A stretch of 64,000 nt of DNA, from assembly GCF_001905095.1 (NCBI RefSeq), contig NZ_LWLS01000001.1:358581-422580 (forward strand), read 5' to 3'. How positions within the stretch are numbered: position 1 is the stretch's first letter; every line of letters begins with the position of its first letter. Of the stretch, positions 1 through 8,609 are shown one piece after another. The translations under genes were made by a program, and so were the position numbers. Origin of the DNA: Micromonospora sp. CB01531. Its GTDB lineage: Bacteria > Actinomycetota > Actinomycetes > Mycobacteriales > Micromonosporaceae. The notes under the pieces are model-generated. The model did no database searches and was not told the DNA's origin. It saw only the letters and a program-made list of their open reading frames with translations.

Positions 1-655
1 CCACGACGTGCACCGCACGGTCGACGACACGCCCTATGGCGGCGGGCCCGGCATGGTGATGCGGCCGGAGCCGTGGGGTGAGGCGCTGGACGCTCTCGTC
101 CCCGCCGGCGGCGAACCGGAGCCCCGGCTGCTGGTGCCCTCCCCGGCCGGCGTCCGGTTCACCCAGGCGATGGCGCACGAGCTGGCCGTCGAGCCGCACC
201 TACTCTTCGCCTGCGGCCGGTACGAGGGCATCGACCAGCGGGTGCTCGACCACGCGGCGACCCGGATGCGGGTGACCGAGGTCTCCCTCGGCGACTACGT
301 GCTCTTCGGCGGCGAGGTGGCGGTGCTGGTGATCCTGGAGGCGGTCACCCGGCTGCTGCCCGGGGTGCTCGGCAACGCCGGCTCGCTGGACGAGGAGTCG
401 CACGCCCACGGGCTGCTGGAGGCGCCGATGTACACCAAGCCGGCGATCTGGCGCGGGCACGAGGTGCCCGAGGTGTTGCGCTCCGGCGACCACGGGAAGA
501 TCGCCCGCTGGCGGCGCGACGAGTCGCTGCTGCGTACGGCGGCCTGCCGCCCCGACATGATCGCCACGCTCCCCCCGGAGAGCCTGGACAAGCGGGACCG
601 GGCAGCGTTGGACCGGGGCGGATTTCAGCTGCCGCCGGGGGATGTGGCAAAGTAG
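1..655 (+). CDS. trmD: tRNA (guanine-N1-)-methyltransferase TrmD, 5' end missing
   Basis: This enzyme methylates N1 of G37 in tRNAs using S-adenosylmethionine and so prevents frameshifting. The reading frame is open from base 2, before the first possible start, so the N-terminus lies outside the window. Visible family motifs are [13 protein letters not shown] near the left edge, [11 protein letters not shown], and the trefoil-knot cofactor segment [11 protein letters not shown] followed by a Leu-rich helix. rplS follows 143 bp downstream, the usual trmD-rplS order. Identification is secure; only the start is unknown. Confidence 0.96.
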   Translation, partial: HDVHRTVDDTPYGGGPGMVMRPEPWGEALDALVPAGGEPEPRLLVPSPAGVRFTQAMAHELAVEPHLLFACGRYEGIDQRVLDHAATRMRVTEVSLGDYVLFGGEVAVLVILEAVTRLLPGVLGNAGSLDEESHAHGLLEAPMYTKPAIWRGHEVPEVLRSGDHGKIARWRRDESLLRTAACRPDMIATLPPESLDKRDRAALDRGGFQLPPGDVAK

Positions 656-798
656 GGGGGTTGCCGCATCCGTCCACGCCGTGGGCGGCTGCGAGGACCC
701 TCGACCGGGGTCGGCGCCGCCGGCCACCACCCGGGGGTCAGAATCACCCATTCGCGCATCGACTGACGGTGCGCCGTGAGCCTCACGAGGACGCAGCG

Positions 799-1158
799 AT
801 GAACATCCTGGACGCCCTTGACGCCCAGTCGAAGCGCGTTGACATCCCCGACTTCCGTGCCGGTGACACCGTCAAGGTGCACGCGCGGGTTGTCGAGGGC
901 AACCGGTCCCGGGTCCAGATCTTCCAGGGCGTCGTCATCCGCCGCCAGGGTGACGGCCTGCGCGAGACCTTCTCGGTCCGCAAGGTCAGCTTCGGCGTGG
1001 GTGTCGAGCGGACCTACCCGATCAACAGCCCGGCGATCGACCGGATCGAGGTCGTGACCCGCGGTGACGTGCGGCGCGCCAAGCTCTACTACCTGCGTGA
1101 GCTGCGCGGCAAGAAGGCCAAGATCAAGGAGCTGCGCGAGAAGCAGCCGGCGAGCTGA
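799..1158 (+). CDS. rplS: 50S ribosomal protein L19
   Basis: This is large-subunit protein L19, 119 residues with the start used here. The ATG at 799 is preceded by a purine-rich ACGAGGACGC stretch and gives [13 protein letters not shown], the standard actinobacterial N-terminus. The frame stays open upstream but that part has no L19 similarity. The core segments [16 protein letters not shown] and [11 protein letters not shown] and the basic C-terminus are all present. It follows trmD and is probably cotranscribed with it; a strong hairpin lies downstream. Confidence 0.97.
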   Translation: MNILDALDAQSKRVDIPDFRAGDTVKVHARVVEGNRSRVQIFQGVVIRRQGDGLRETFSVRKVSFGVGVERTYPINSPAIDRIEVVTRGDVRRAKLYYLRELRGKKAKIKELREKQPAS

Positions 1159-1280
1159 ATCTCCTTGCGCCACGCCGCCTGACCTGCCCGTATGTGGTAT
1201 CGACCGGAGCCCATTACCCTGGTCGTACGGGCGCAGGGGGACGGCACACCGCGCGTGCTCGACGCGGTGGCACAGCGATC

Positions 1281-1326
1281 CACTACCGCCCGTGGGGTCT
1301 CCTGGCGAGACTCCCGGGCGGTAGTG
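1281..1326 (+). terminator. stem-loop after rplS
   Basis: A 12-bp perfect inverted repeat (arms 1281-1292 and 1315-1326) encloses a second small inverted repeat and is followed by a T-containing stretch. It separates rplS from the first signal peptidase gene and probably ends the trmD-rplS transcript. A leader-structure role for lepB is the alternative. Confidence 0.6.
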
Positions 1327-1351
1327 TCGTTTGCGCGGACCGGAGAGTGAC

Positions 1352-2233
1352 ATGGTGCAGATGCTTGACGAGGACGGCACCGTCGATCCGTTACACCGGC
1401 GGGCCCGGCGGTCCCGCCGGCAGATGCCCCTCTGGCAGGAGCTGCCCCTGCTCCTGGTGGTCGCCTTCTGCTTGGCCGTGCTGATCCGCACCTTCCTGCT
1501 CCAGGCGTTCTTCATCCCCTCCGGCTCGATGGAGGACACCCTCCTCATCGGCGACCGGGTGCTGGTCAACAAGGTCGTCTACGACGTCCGTGACCCGGCC
1601 CGGGGCGAGGTCGTGGTCTTCCGGGGCACCGACCGGTGGGTGGCTCAGGAGGCCCCGGCGCCGCCGACCAACTTCGCCGGCAAGGTCGGCCGCACCCTCG
1701 GGGACCTGGTGGGGATCAGTCGCCCCGGCGAGAAGGACTTCATCAAGCGGGTCATCGGCGTTCCGGGCGACCGGATCTGGTGCTGCGACGACGGCCGGGT
1801 CGTGGTCAACGGCGTGCCGTTGGACGAGCGGGCGTACGTGTCGGAGGACTCGCCGGTCGAGCTGCCGCCGAACCCGAAGGAGTGCCGCTCCCGGCAGTTC
1901 ACCGAGGTGGTCGTACCCCCGGGGCAGATCTTCGTGATGGGCGACCACCGGCTGGTCTCCCAGGACGCCCGGTGCCAGGGCCCGGTGCCGATCGACAACG
2001 TCGTGGGCCGGGCCTTCATGATCGTGTGGCCGTCGCAGCGGTGGGCCACCCTGCCGGTCCCGCAGACCTTCGCCGACCTGCCGCAATCCAACGCCGCGCC
2101 GGCCGGAACGGTGCCCGTCGATCCGGACCCGGTGGGCGGTGTCGTCCTGATCCTGCCGGTCACCGCCGCGCTCTCCGTTCTCGCGAGTTCGGGGCGACTG
2201 CGCCGCGCCCGGGGACGTAGGCTCCTCCCGTGA
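1352..2233 (+). CDS. lepB: signal peptidase I (first copy)
   Basis: This membrane-bound serine/lysine protease cleaves signal peptides from secreted proteins. The ATG at 1352 has a GGAGAG site 4 bp upstream and gives 293 residues. After a basic N-terminus comes one transmembrane segment (about residues 30-50), then the catalytic serine in FIPSGSMEDT (S59) and the general-base lysine in DFIKRVIGVPGD (K132). GDHR and the C-terminal boxes are present. A second hydrophobic stretch near the C-terminus (about residues 260-280) suggests another membrane anchor. Its stop overlaps the start of the second lepB by 4 bp, so the two are translationally coupled. Confidence 0.95.
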   Translation: MVQMLDEDGTVDPLHRRARRSRRQMPLWQELPLLLVVAFCLAVLIRTFLLQAFFIPSGSMEDTLLIGDRVLVNKVVYDVRDPARGEVVVFRGTDRWVAQEAPAPPTNFAGKVGRTLGDLVGISRPGEKDFIKRVIGVPGDRIWCCDDGRVVVNGVPLDERAYVSEDSPVELPPNPKECRSRQFTEVVVPPGQIFVMGDHRLVSQDARCQGPVPIDNVVGRAFMIVWPSQRWATLPVPQTFADLPQSNAAPAGTVPVDPDPVGGVVLILPVTAALSVLASSGRLRRARGRRLLP

Positions 2234-2862
2234 TTGACGAGCAGACCGAAAAGCCGCGCAGCTCCTTCTGGAAGGAGCTGCCCATCCTCCTGGGCGTGGC
2301 GATCCTGGTCGCAGTGCTGGTACGTGCCTTCGTGCTGCAGACCTTCTTCATCCCGTCCCCGTCGATGGAGAACACTCTCAAGATCGACGATCGGGTGCTG
2401 GTCAACAAACTGGTCTACGACTTCCGCTCGCCGCACCGGGGCGAGGTGATCGTCTTCAAGGCGCCCACCGACTGGAGCGGCAATCCGGAGGGCGAGGACT
2501 TCATCAAGCGGGTGATCGGCGTCGGCGGTGACCACGTGGTCTGCTGCGACCGCACCGGCGGCAACGAGCGGCTGGTGATCAACGGCAAGCCGCTCGACGA
2601 GCCGTATCTCTTCCCCGGTAACAAGCCCGCCGACCAGGACTTCGACATCACCGTGCCGGATGGCCGGCTCTGGGTGATGGGTGACCATCGGCAGGCCTCC
2701 GGCGACTCGCTGGAGCACTGGCAGCAGTCCGGCGAGGACATCAACGAGGCCACCATCCCCGAGGACCGGGTGGTCGGGCGGGCCTTCACGATCTTCTGGC
2801 CGGTCGGCCGGGCGACCTGGCTCACCGTGCCGAAGCAGTTCGACGGGATTCCCAATCCCTGA
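2230..2862 (+). CDS. lepB: signal peptidase I (second copy)
   Basis: A second signal peptidase I of 210 residues, starting at the GTG of a GTGA stop/start overlap with the first copy. It has one N-terminal transmembrane segment (about 17-38), catalytic serine in FIPSPSMENT (S45) and lysine in DFIKRVIGVGGD (K93). It lacks the extra C-terminal hydrophobic segment of its neighbour and has a shorter loop between the catalytic boxes. Tandem paralogous signal peptidases at this place are normal in actinomycetes and probably divide the secreted substrates between them. Confidence 0.95.
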   Translation: MIDEQTEKPRSSFWKELPILLGVAILVAVLVRAFVLQTFFIPSPSMENTLKIDDRVLVNKLVYDFRSPHRGEVIVFKAPTDWSGNPEGEDFIKRVIGVGGDHVVCCDRTGGNERLVINGKPLDEPYLFPGNKPADQDFDITVPDGRLWVMGDHRQASGDSLEHWQQSGEDINEATIPEDRVVGRAFTIFWPVGRATWLTVPKQFDGIPNP

Positions 2863-2910
2863 CCCAGGAGGGCGTGGGCGTTCGTCGGAGGCGTCTGGCA
2901 GGCTTGGGCC

Positions 2911-3396
2911 GTGACCGTCTACACCCCTCGTCGCGCGGCCCGCGTGCTGCTCGTCGACGCGTCCGACCGGGTGCTGCTGTTCGCCGGCACCGATCCGGGC
3001 CGGCCGGGGCACGCCTACTGGTTCACCCCGGGCGGGGGACTGGATCCGGGGGAGAGCCCCGCCGCGGGCGCGGCCCGGGAGTTGGCCGAGGAGACCGGGC
3101 TGCGGCTCACCCCGGCAGAACTGGGCGCGCCGGTCTGGGCGGAGAAGGTCGAGTTCCCGTTCGACGGCGTCTGGTACCGCCAGGAGCAGGAGTTCTTCCT
3201 GGTCCGGGTGCCCGCCTGGGAGGTCGACACGACCGGCTTCGACGAGGTCGAGCGGGCCAGCGTGTCCGGCCACCGCTGGTGGTCGCTGGCGGAGCTGTCC
3301 GCGACCGCCGAGCGCTACTACCCGCCGGACCTGCCGGACCGGCTCGCCGCCGCGCTGGCCGGGGACCGGTCCGCCGCCGGGGGTGAGCCGTGCTGA
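2911..3396 (+). CDS. Nudix hydrolase
   Basis: This is a pyrophosphohydrolase of the Nudix superfamily, 161 residues. The Nudix box is intact: a Gly-rich GGGLDPGES entry followed by ARELAEETGL, giving the REXXEE metal-binding helix. The substrate (a nucleoside diphosphate derivative) cannot be told from the sequence. The GTG start at 2911 gives a normal Nudix N-terminus. Its last 7 bases overlap the start of rnhB, so the two are coupled, as in other actinomycetes. Confidence 0.9.
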   Translation: MTVYTPRRAARVLLVDASDRVLLFAGTDPGRPGHAYWFTPGGGLDPGESPAAGAARELAEETGLRLTPAELGAPVWAEKVEFPFDGVWYRQEQEFFLVRVPAWEVDTTGFDEVERASVSGHRWWSLAELSATAERYYPPDLPDRLAAALAGDRSAAGGEPC

Positions 3397-4328
3397 CGCC
3401 CCCGCGCACGGTGGTGCGCCGCGACGGCGGCCTCTACGCCCTCGAACGGGCCCTGCAACGGCGGGGCTTCCGCCACGTGGCCGGTGCCGACGAGGCCGGC
3501 CGTGGCGCGTGTGCCGGTCCGCTGGTGGCCGCCGCGGCGGTGCTGCCCGAGGGGCGCCGCGGCGAGATCGAGGGGCTGGCCGATTCCAAGCTGCTCACCC
3601 CGGCCAGCCGGGAGCGGATCTACGACGAGGTGGTGGCGCGGGCCCTGGCGTACGCCGTGGTGGTCATCCCGGCCGACGAGGTCGACGCGCGCGGGCTGCA
3701 TGTGTGCAACCTGGCCGCCATGCGCCGGGCGCTCGCCTCGCTGACCACCCGTCCGGAATACGTGCTGAGCGACGGTTTCGGTGTCGACGGGCTGGACGTG
3801 CCGGGGCTGGCGGTCTGGAAGGGGGACCGGGTGGCCGCCTGCGTGGCGGCGGCCAGTGTGCTGGCCAAGGTCACCCGGGACCGGATCATGGTCGAGCTGG
3901 ACGGGCGGTACCCGGGCTACGGCTTCGCCGAGCACAAGGGCTACATCACGCCTGAGCACACCGCCGCGCTGCGGGAGCTCGGGCCGTGCCGGGAGCACCG
4001 TTTCTCGTACGTCAACGTCGCCACCGTCTCCGGCCGGGACGGGCGGCCGCCCCGCTCCCGGCGGCCGGCGGCCGGCGACCCGGACGAGCCGCTGTTCGGT
4101 GGCCCGGGCTCGGAGCCGCTGTTCGGTGGCCCGGGCTCGGAGCCGCTCTTCGGCGGCCCGGTCGCGGCGCTCTTCGGCGGCCCGGAGGAGGTGCCCGCCG
4201 GGAGCCCGGACGAGCCGATGGAGCGTTCCGGCGCGCCAGGGGGTACCGTCGGCGTGGCGTTGGGCGAGCAGCCGCGACCTCCAGCGCCGGTGGGGGAAGA
4301 TGTGGTCATGGAAGGCGGAGTGCGATGA
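3390..4328 (+). CDS. rnhB: ribonuclease HII with repetitive C-terminal extension
   Basis: RNase HII removes ribonucleotides and RNA from RNA-DNA hybrids. The 312-residue protein is longer than the usual 200-260. The catalytic domain is complete: GADEAGRGACAGP (D34, E35), LADSKLLTP, and the ASVLAKVTRDRIM and HKGYITPEH segments. After about residue 215 follows a low-complexity tail with an LFGGP motif repeated four times, encoded by near-identical 27-bp units around 4084-4165. The GTG start overlaps the Nudix gene and the stop overlaps the DUF2469 start (ATGA). The tail is probably disordered; its role is unknown. Confidence 0.95.
   Translation: MLTPPRTVVRRDGGLYALERALQRRGFRHVAGADEAGRGACAGPLVAAAAVLPEGRRGEIEGLADSKLLTPASRERIYDEVVARALAYAVVVIPADEVDARGLHVCNLAAMRRALASLTTRPEYVLSDGFGVDGLDVPGLAVWKGDRVAACVAAASVLAKVTRDRIMVELDGRYPGYGFAEHKGYITPEHTAALRELGPCREHRFSYVNVATVSGRDGRPPRSRRPAAGDPDEPLFGGPGSEPLFGGPGSEPLFGGPVAALFGGPEEVPAGSPDEPMERSGAPGGTVGVALGEQPRPPAPVGEDVVMEGGVR
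4084..4185 (+). repeat. 27-bp tandem repeat inside rnhB
   Basis: Consecutive in-frame units coding for EPLFGGPGS appear two to three times with almost no base changes, followed by a shorter ALFGGP unit. The near identity at the DNA level indicates recent expansion by slippage or unequal exchange. Confidence 0.85.
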
Positions 4329-4648
4329 GCGCGGAAGATCTCGAGAAGTACGAGACCGAGATGGAGCTGCAGCTCTACCGGGAGTACCGCGACATTGTCC
4401 GCCAATTCTCCTACGTGGTGGAGACCGAGCGCCGCTTCTACCTGGCCAATCAGGTCGATCTGCACGTCCGCAACTCGGACGGTGAGGTCTACTTCGAGGT
4501 CGAGATGCACGACGCCTGGGTGTGGGACATGTACCGGCCTGCGCGATTCGTCAAGAATGTCCGGGTGATGACGTTCAAGGACGTCAATGTGGAAGAGCTC
4601 GAAAAGCCCGACATCTCGCTTCCCGCAGACTCCGGATTCGGCGGCTGA
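4325..4648 (+). CDS. DUF2469 family protein
   Basis: A 107-residue acidic protein of unknown function, highly conserved in actinobacteria and regularly placed after rnhB. It begins MSAEDLEKYETEMEL and contains VETERRFYLANQVDL and FEVEMHDAWVWDMYRP, which are family hallmarks. It starts at the ATG of an ATGA overlap with rnhB. There is no signal peptide or membrane segment. The family is clear from the sequence; no biochemical role can be given. Confidence 0.93.
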   Translation: MSAEDLEKYETEMELQLYREYRDIVRQFSYVVETERRFYLANQVDLHVRNSDGEVYFEVEMHDAWVWDMYRPARFVKNVRVMTFKDVNVEELEKPDISLPADSGFGG

Positions 4649-4652
4649 CCGG

Positions 4653-4685
4653 GGCGGCGGGACGGCCGACTTGCCGCCCGCCGCC
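4653..4685. terminator. GC-rich hairpin between convergent genes
   Basis: A 9-bp perfect inverted repeat (4653-4661 and 4677-4685) lies between the converging ends of the DUF2469 gene and the sulfite-oxidase-like gene. It could end transcription from both sides. No T-run follows. Confidence 0.5.
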
Positions 4686-4694
4686 GACAGCGGA

Positions 4695-5801
4695 TCACTC
4701 CGCCAGCACCACCACCTCGACCCGCTGCACCAGGTTGTTGGCAAAACCACCCCGGTTCCACGGCTGCTCGACCGGCTGGGTACGCCCGGAGGCGTCGGTC
4801 GCCCGCGCGCCCAGCGCGTAGCGCCCCGGCGTCGGGTGCCATTCGACGTGCCACCGCCGCCAGGCCCACTCACCCCCGGTCGGCCCGTCCACGGTCGCCG
4901 GCACCCAGGTCGTACCGCCGTCGAAGGTCACCTCCACCCCCGTCACCGGCGCGTACCCCGACCAGGCCCGACCGTCCACGGTGCACGGACCCGCCCGTAG
5001 CACCCGGGTACGCGACATGAAGTCCGGGAAGCCCGGCGGGCGGACCAGCGCCCGGGGCTCGATCCGGGTCACCGGCACGCCCGGGTCGTCGGCGTCCTGC
5101 CGCAGCCGGTAGGCCACGGTGTTCTGGTAGCCGTCGAACGGCTCGGCCAGCACCCGCACGTTCCGCAGCCACTTGACGTGCGCCATGCCGTACCAGCCGG
5201 GCACGATCAGCCGCAGCGGCGCCCCATGCTGGGGCAGCAGGGGAGCGCCGTTCATCTCGTACGCGAGCAGCACCTCCTCGCGCAGCGCGTCCGCGACCGG
5301 CAGCGCCCGCTGGTAGTCCTGCTCGACGCCGCGCTCCACCCCGTGGTCCGCCCCGGTGAAGACCACGTCCACCACGTCGGCGGCGAGCCCGGCCTCGCGC
5401 AGCAGCGGCGCCAGCGGCGTGCCGGTCCACTCCGCGTTGCCCACCGCCTCCACCAGCCACGGCTGGCTCACCGGCCGCGGGTGCAGCAACGCCCGTCCGT
5501 TGCCAGCGCACTCCAGGGTGACCCGGTGGGTGACCCGGGGCCGCTCCCGCAGCGCGGCCAGGTCCAGGGTGAACGGCCGCCGCACCGCCCCGTCGACGGT
5601 CAGCGTGTGCGCCGCCGGGTCCACGTCCGGGATGTCGTAGTGGATGAGCAGGTAGTGCAGGCCGGCCGGGGTCACGTCGTAGCGGAGCGCCTCCAGCGGG
5701 ATCCCGTGGTTGCGCGCGGCCAGCTGAAGTTCCTCGGCGCTGATCGCCTCGTCCGGCCCGGCCACCCGCGAGGGGTGGCTGACGTGGTCCACAGTGGTCA
5801 T
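4695..5801 (-). CDS. sulfite-oxidase-like molybdopterin-dependent oxidoreductase
   Basis: This 368-residue protein has an oxidoreductase molybdopterin domain (about residues 55-235) and a C-terminal Mo-co dimerisation domain (about 250-365). The molybdenum-ligating cysteine is in VTLECAGNGR (C98), and VPGWYGMAHVKWLRN is the typical sulfite oxidase substrate/cofactor region. No signal peptide is visible, so it is probably cytoplasmic. The ATG at 5801 forms an ATGA overlap with the stop of the upstream methyltransferase, so the two form an operon. Sulfite is the family substrate, but some actinobacterial members are uncharacterised. Confidence 0.9.
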   Translation of the reverse strand: MTTVDHVSHPSRVAGPDEAISAEELQLAARNHGIPLEALRYDVTPAGLHYLLIHYDIPDVDPAAHTLTVDGAVRRPFTLDLAALRERPRVTHRVTLECAGNGRALLHPRPVSQPWLVEAVGNAEWTGTPLAPLLREAGLAADVVDVVFTGADHGVERGVEQDYQRALPVADALREEVLLAYEMNGAPLLPQHGAPLRLIVPGWYGMAHVKWLRNVRVLAEPFDGYQNTVAYRLRQDADDPGVPVTRIEPRALVRPPGFPDFMSRTRVLRAGPCTVDGRAWSGYAPVTGVEVTFDGGTTWVPATVDGPTGGEWAWRRWHVEWHPTPGRYALGARATDASGRTQPVEQPWNRGGFANNLVQRVEVVVLAE

Positions 5802-6511
5802 CTCGACTCCCTCGGATCGGTCAGGGGGTGGATCGCAGGCCCGGCCGAGCCCACCGAGCGGCCGGACCAGGTCAGCCGGTCGTCGCCGACGAACTCGAAC
5901 ATCCGCACGCCGGCCTCCAGCGGGTGGGGCGTACCGGTGAACCGATGCACGCCCACGCCCACCCCGTCGGCGGGGCTGCTCACCGCGACCGGGGTGAAGC
6001 CTTCCTCGGCGAACCAGTCGCAGATGGCGGGCACCAGGTCCGGCTCGCGGCGGTGCCGGGTCCAGAACACCGTGCCGCCGGTGGCGCACAGCGCGGCGCA
6101 GTGCCGCACCGTGGCCCGGATGTCGGCGTCGACGATGTTGCCGAAGATGCCGCAGACCAGGACCAGGTCGGCGGGCACGAGGTCGGCGTACCGGTCGGTC
6201 AGCGCCGCGTCGCCCGCCACCACCTCCACCCCGCGGAGGCCGGCCTCGGCGGCGGCCGCCCGGACCACCTCGACGTTGCGTGGATCCAGCTCGACCAGGC
6301 GGGCGGTGACGGCGTCCCGCCGGGGATGAGCGGCGAGCACCGGGATCAGGTCCCGACCCTGGCCGGCGCAGACACTGATCACCCGCAGCGGACCGGCCGG
6401 TGCGGCGTCCAGCGCGTCCCGGATCCGGCTCCGCAGCTCGGCGAGACGGCGGGACAGCGCCGAGCCGGGCTGGTCGTAGTCGGCGTGCCAGGCGTACCAG
6501 TCCTTCGTCAC
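5798..6511 (-). CDS. class I SAM-dependent methyltransferase
   Basis: A 237-residue Rossmann-fold methyltransferase. Motif I reads VISVCAGQGRD (about residues 43-53), followed by an acidic residue at the end of the next strand (LVELDPRN) and GDAALTD. The GTG start at 6511 gives MTKDWYAWHADYD, a common N-terminus in this family. The frame is open further upstream, but that part shows no similarity. Its stop overlaps the sulfite-oxidase-like gene. The substrate is not predictable. Confidence 0.85.
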   Translation of the reverse strand: MTKDWYAWHADYDQPGSALSRRLAELRSRIRDALDAAPAGPLRVISVCAGQGRDLIPVLAAHPRRDAVTARLVELDPRNVEVVRAAAAEAGLRGVEVVAGDAALTDRYADLVPADLVLVCGIFGNIVDADIRATVRHCAALCATGGTVFWTRHRREPDLVPAICDWFAEEGFTPVAVSSPADGVGVGVHRFTGTPHPLEAGVRMFEFVGDDRLTWSGRSVGSAGPAIHPLTDPRESR

Positions 6512-6634
6512 GCGGCCAGCATAGGGGCGGTCGATTATCAGATCGGTCCCGTGCACGGGGGGCCGTCCACAGCTCACCAGTCGTCCACAGGCACCGCTCC
6601 GGCCCGTCGCGGCGACACCGATCGTGACGGCAGG

Positions 6635-7340
6635 GTGTTCGGCGTGCCGAAACCGCTGCGCCGGGCCACCGCAGCCCTCGGGCTCCTGCTGCTGGTCGTC
6701 CCGGTCGCCGTCCGGCCCGACCGGCCGGGGCCGCCACCGGGGGCGGCGTCCGTCCGGCTGATGAACCGGGAGTTGCCGCCGCCGATGATGTCGCCCTCGC
6801 CGACCACTCCGGTGGGCTCGTCCGACCGGATGACGGTCCGACCACTGCCGCCCATCCTGCCGGCCGCCGGCCCCGCCGGGGGTCATCGGCCACCGGCCGA
6901 CCGGGTGCCTCCCGGGCCATCCGGCGCCGCCCGATTCGGCTGGCCGCTCGCCGGCACCCCCCGACCGGTACGCCGGTTCGACCCGCCGCCGCAGCCGTGG
7001 CTGCCCGGCCACCGCGGCGTCGACCTGGCCGCCACCCCGGGCGTCGAGGTGTGCGCCGCTGGCGCCGGGGTCGTGTCTCTTCGCCGGCATGGTGGCCGGG
7101 CGGCCCGTGGTCACCGTCGGGCACGCCACCGGGTTACGCACCACCTACGAGCCGGTCGACCCCGCCTGCCGGCCGGCACCCCGGTCAGTGCCGCCACGCC
7201 GATCGGCACCCTGCTCGCCGGCCATCCCGGCTGCCCCGCCGAGGCGTGCCTGCACTGGGGGCTGCGCCGGGGCGAGGAGTACCTCGATCCGCTGACCCTC
7301 CTCGGGCTCGGCCCGGTGCGGCTGCTGCCGCTCGACGGCT
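6635..7340 (+). pseudogene. M23 family metallopeptidase, frameshifted
   Basis: The product starts with a basic end and a hydrophobic segment (TAALGLLLLVVPVAV), a signal peptide or anchor, then a Pro-rich linker and an M23 (LytM-like) domain with PGHRGVDLA and a C-terminal CLHWGLRRGEEYLDPL. Between them the correct frame changes. Near 7077-7087 the frame shifts by one base to one coding FAGMVAGRPVVTVGH and TTYEPVDPA. Near 7160-7170 it shifts back. The two compensating single-base changes scramble about 28 residues. After the domain the frame has no stop and runs on antisense to the next gene. This is either a damaged gene or two assembly errors. Confidence 0.7.
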
Positions 7341-8521
7341 CAGCCCGCGGCCAGCAGCGTGGGGAGACGAACGGCCAACCGGTCGTACTCGTCGGGGGTG
7401 TTGTAGACCTGGCCGCACAGGCGCAGCCAGCCCTGGCCGTGCCAGGAGGCCACCGAGACCTCGGCGGCCAAGCGTTCCGCGATCCGGGCGCGCAGCTCCC
7501 GCGCCGCGTCGATCGTCGGGGCGACGCCGGGCGGCAACGGGACGAGCCGCATGGCGACCGTCGGTCCGCCGGGCTCCGGCAGGTCGGCCGGCGCGACCCC
7601 GAGCGCGTCCCCGACCACCCGTTGCCCGTACGCCGCCAGCGCGGCGTTGTGCGCACGTACCCGGTCCAGTCCCAGGGTGCGCAGGGTGAACAGGCCCGCC
7701 GGGGCGGCCAACCAGGCGGTGTAGTCCAGCGTCGCCTGCCATTCGACCCGGGTGGGGAAGCCGGTCTCCTGCTCCCACGAGACGACCAGCGGTTGGATCC
7801 GCTCCCGCCACGCCCCGGCCACCACCAGCGCGGCGGTCCCCCGCGGCGCGTACGCCCACTTGTGCAGGTTGCCCACCCAGAAGTCGGCACCGATCGAGGC
7901 CACGCTGATCGGCAACATGCCCGGGGCGTGCGCCGCGTCGACCAGCACGGGCACCCCGTGCTCCCGGGCCACCCCGACGATCGCGGCCGTCGGGAAGAGC
8001 CGGGCGGTGGGCGAGGTGATCTGGTCGACGATGAGCAGCTTGGTCCGTCCCGGACGCAGCCCGGCCCGGACGATCTCCACCACTTCCTCGTTAGAGGCGG
8101 TCAGCGGCACCGGCAGGGTCCGGGACACCGCTCCGGTCCGGCGACACTCCCGCTCCACCGAGAAGGCGACCGCCCCGTACCCGTGGTCGGTGGTCACCAC
8201 CTCGTCGCCCGGACCGAGGCCGAGCGACTGGAGCACCACCGCCACACCGGTGGTGGCGTTGCCCACCAGCGCGGTGCCGTCCGGGTCGGCGCCGAGGAAG
8301 GTGGCCAGGTACCGCCGGGTGTGCGCGATCCGGTCGACCAGGCCCTGGGTGAAGAAGCGCAGCGGGTTGGCCTCCATCTCGTCGCGCAGGCGCTGCTGGG
8401 CCCGCTGCACCCCGATCGGCACCGCGCCGAACGACCCGTGGTTGAGATGGCTGACCGACGGATCGAGGGAGAAGAGCAGCCGAGCACCCGGGATCGGCTC
8501 GGGCGGCTGCGGGACGGTCAT
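7340..8521 (-). CDS. class V aminotransferase-fold PLP enzyme (isopenicillin N epimerase-like)
   Basis: A 393-residue pyridoxal-phosphate enzyme. The N-terminal LNHGSFGAVP, the VDAAHAPG element (D195, H198) and the Schiff-base lysine in WVGNLHKWAYAPRG (K221) are typical of the isopenicillin N epimerase / cysteine desulfurase-like branch. No membrane or signal segments. No beta-lactam biosynthesis genes are nearby, so epimerisation of isopenicillin N is not implied; many such genes are annotated only by fold. It is convergent with the damaged M23 gene, its stop reaching that gene's end. Confidence 0.88.
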   Translation of the reverse strand: MTVPQPPEPIPGARLLFSLDPSVSHLNHGSFGAVPIGVQRAQQRLRDEMEANPLRFFTQGLVDRIAHTRRYLATFLGADPDGTALVGNATTGVAVVLQSLGLGPGDEVVTTDHGYGAVAFSVERECRRTGAVSRTLPVPLTASNEEVVEIVRAGLRPGRTKLLIVDQITSPTARLFPTAAIVGVAREHGVPVLVDAAHAPGMLPISVASIGADFWVGNLHKWAYAPRGTAALVVAGAWRERIQPLVVSWEQETGFPTRVEWQATLDYTAWLAAPAGLFTLRTLGLDRVRAHNAALAAYGQRVVGDALGVAPADLPEPGGPTVAMRLVPLPPGVAPTIDAARELRARIAERLAAEVSVASWHGQGWLRLCGQVYNTPDEYDRLAVRLPTLLAAG

Positions 8522-8609
8522 TCGTTGATCGTAGCCCCCCGTGGATCATCAACCCGCCGTTCGCCGCGAGGGCATGCCACCCGTGCGGCGGCGGGAAGCT
8601 CTCCGGCCG

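Noticed and set aside
4084..4185. Repeats as a CRISPR array
   Set aside because: Units are in frame inside rnhB with no unique spacers and no cas genes.
7340..8521. Aminotransferase as evidence for beta-lactam biosynthesis
   Set aside because: The epimerase-like fold is widespread and no other beta-lactam genes are near.
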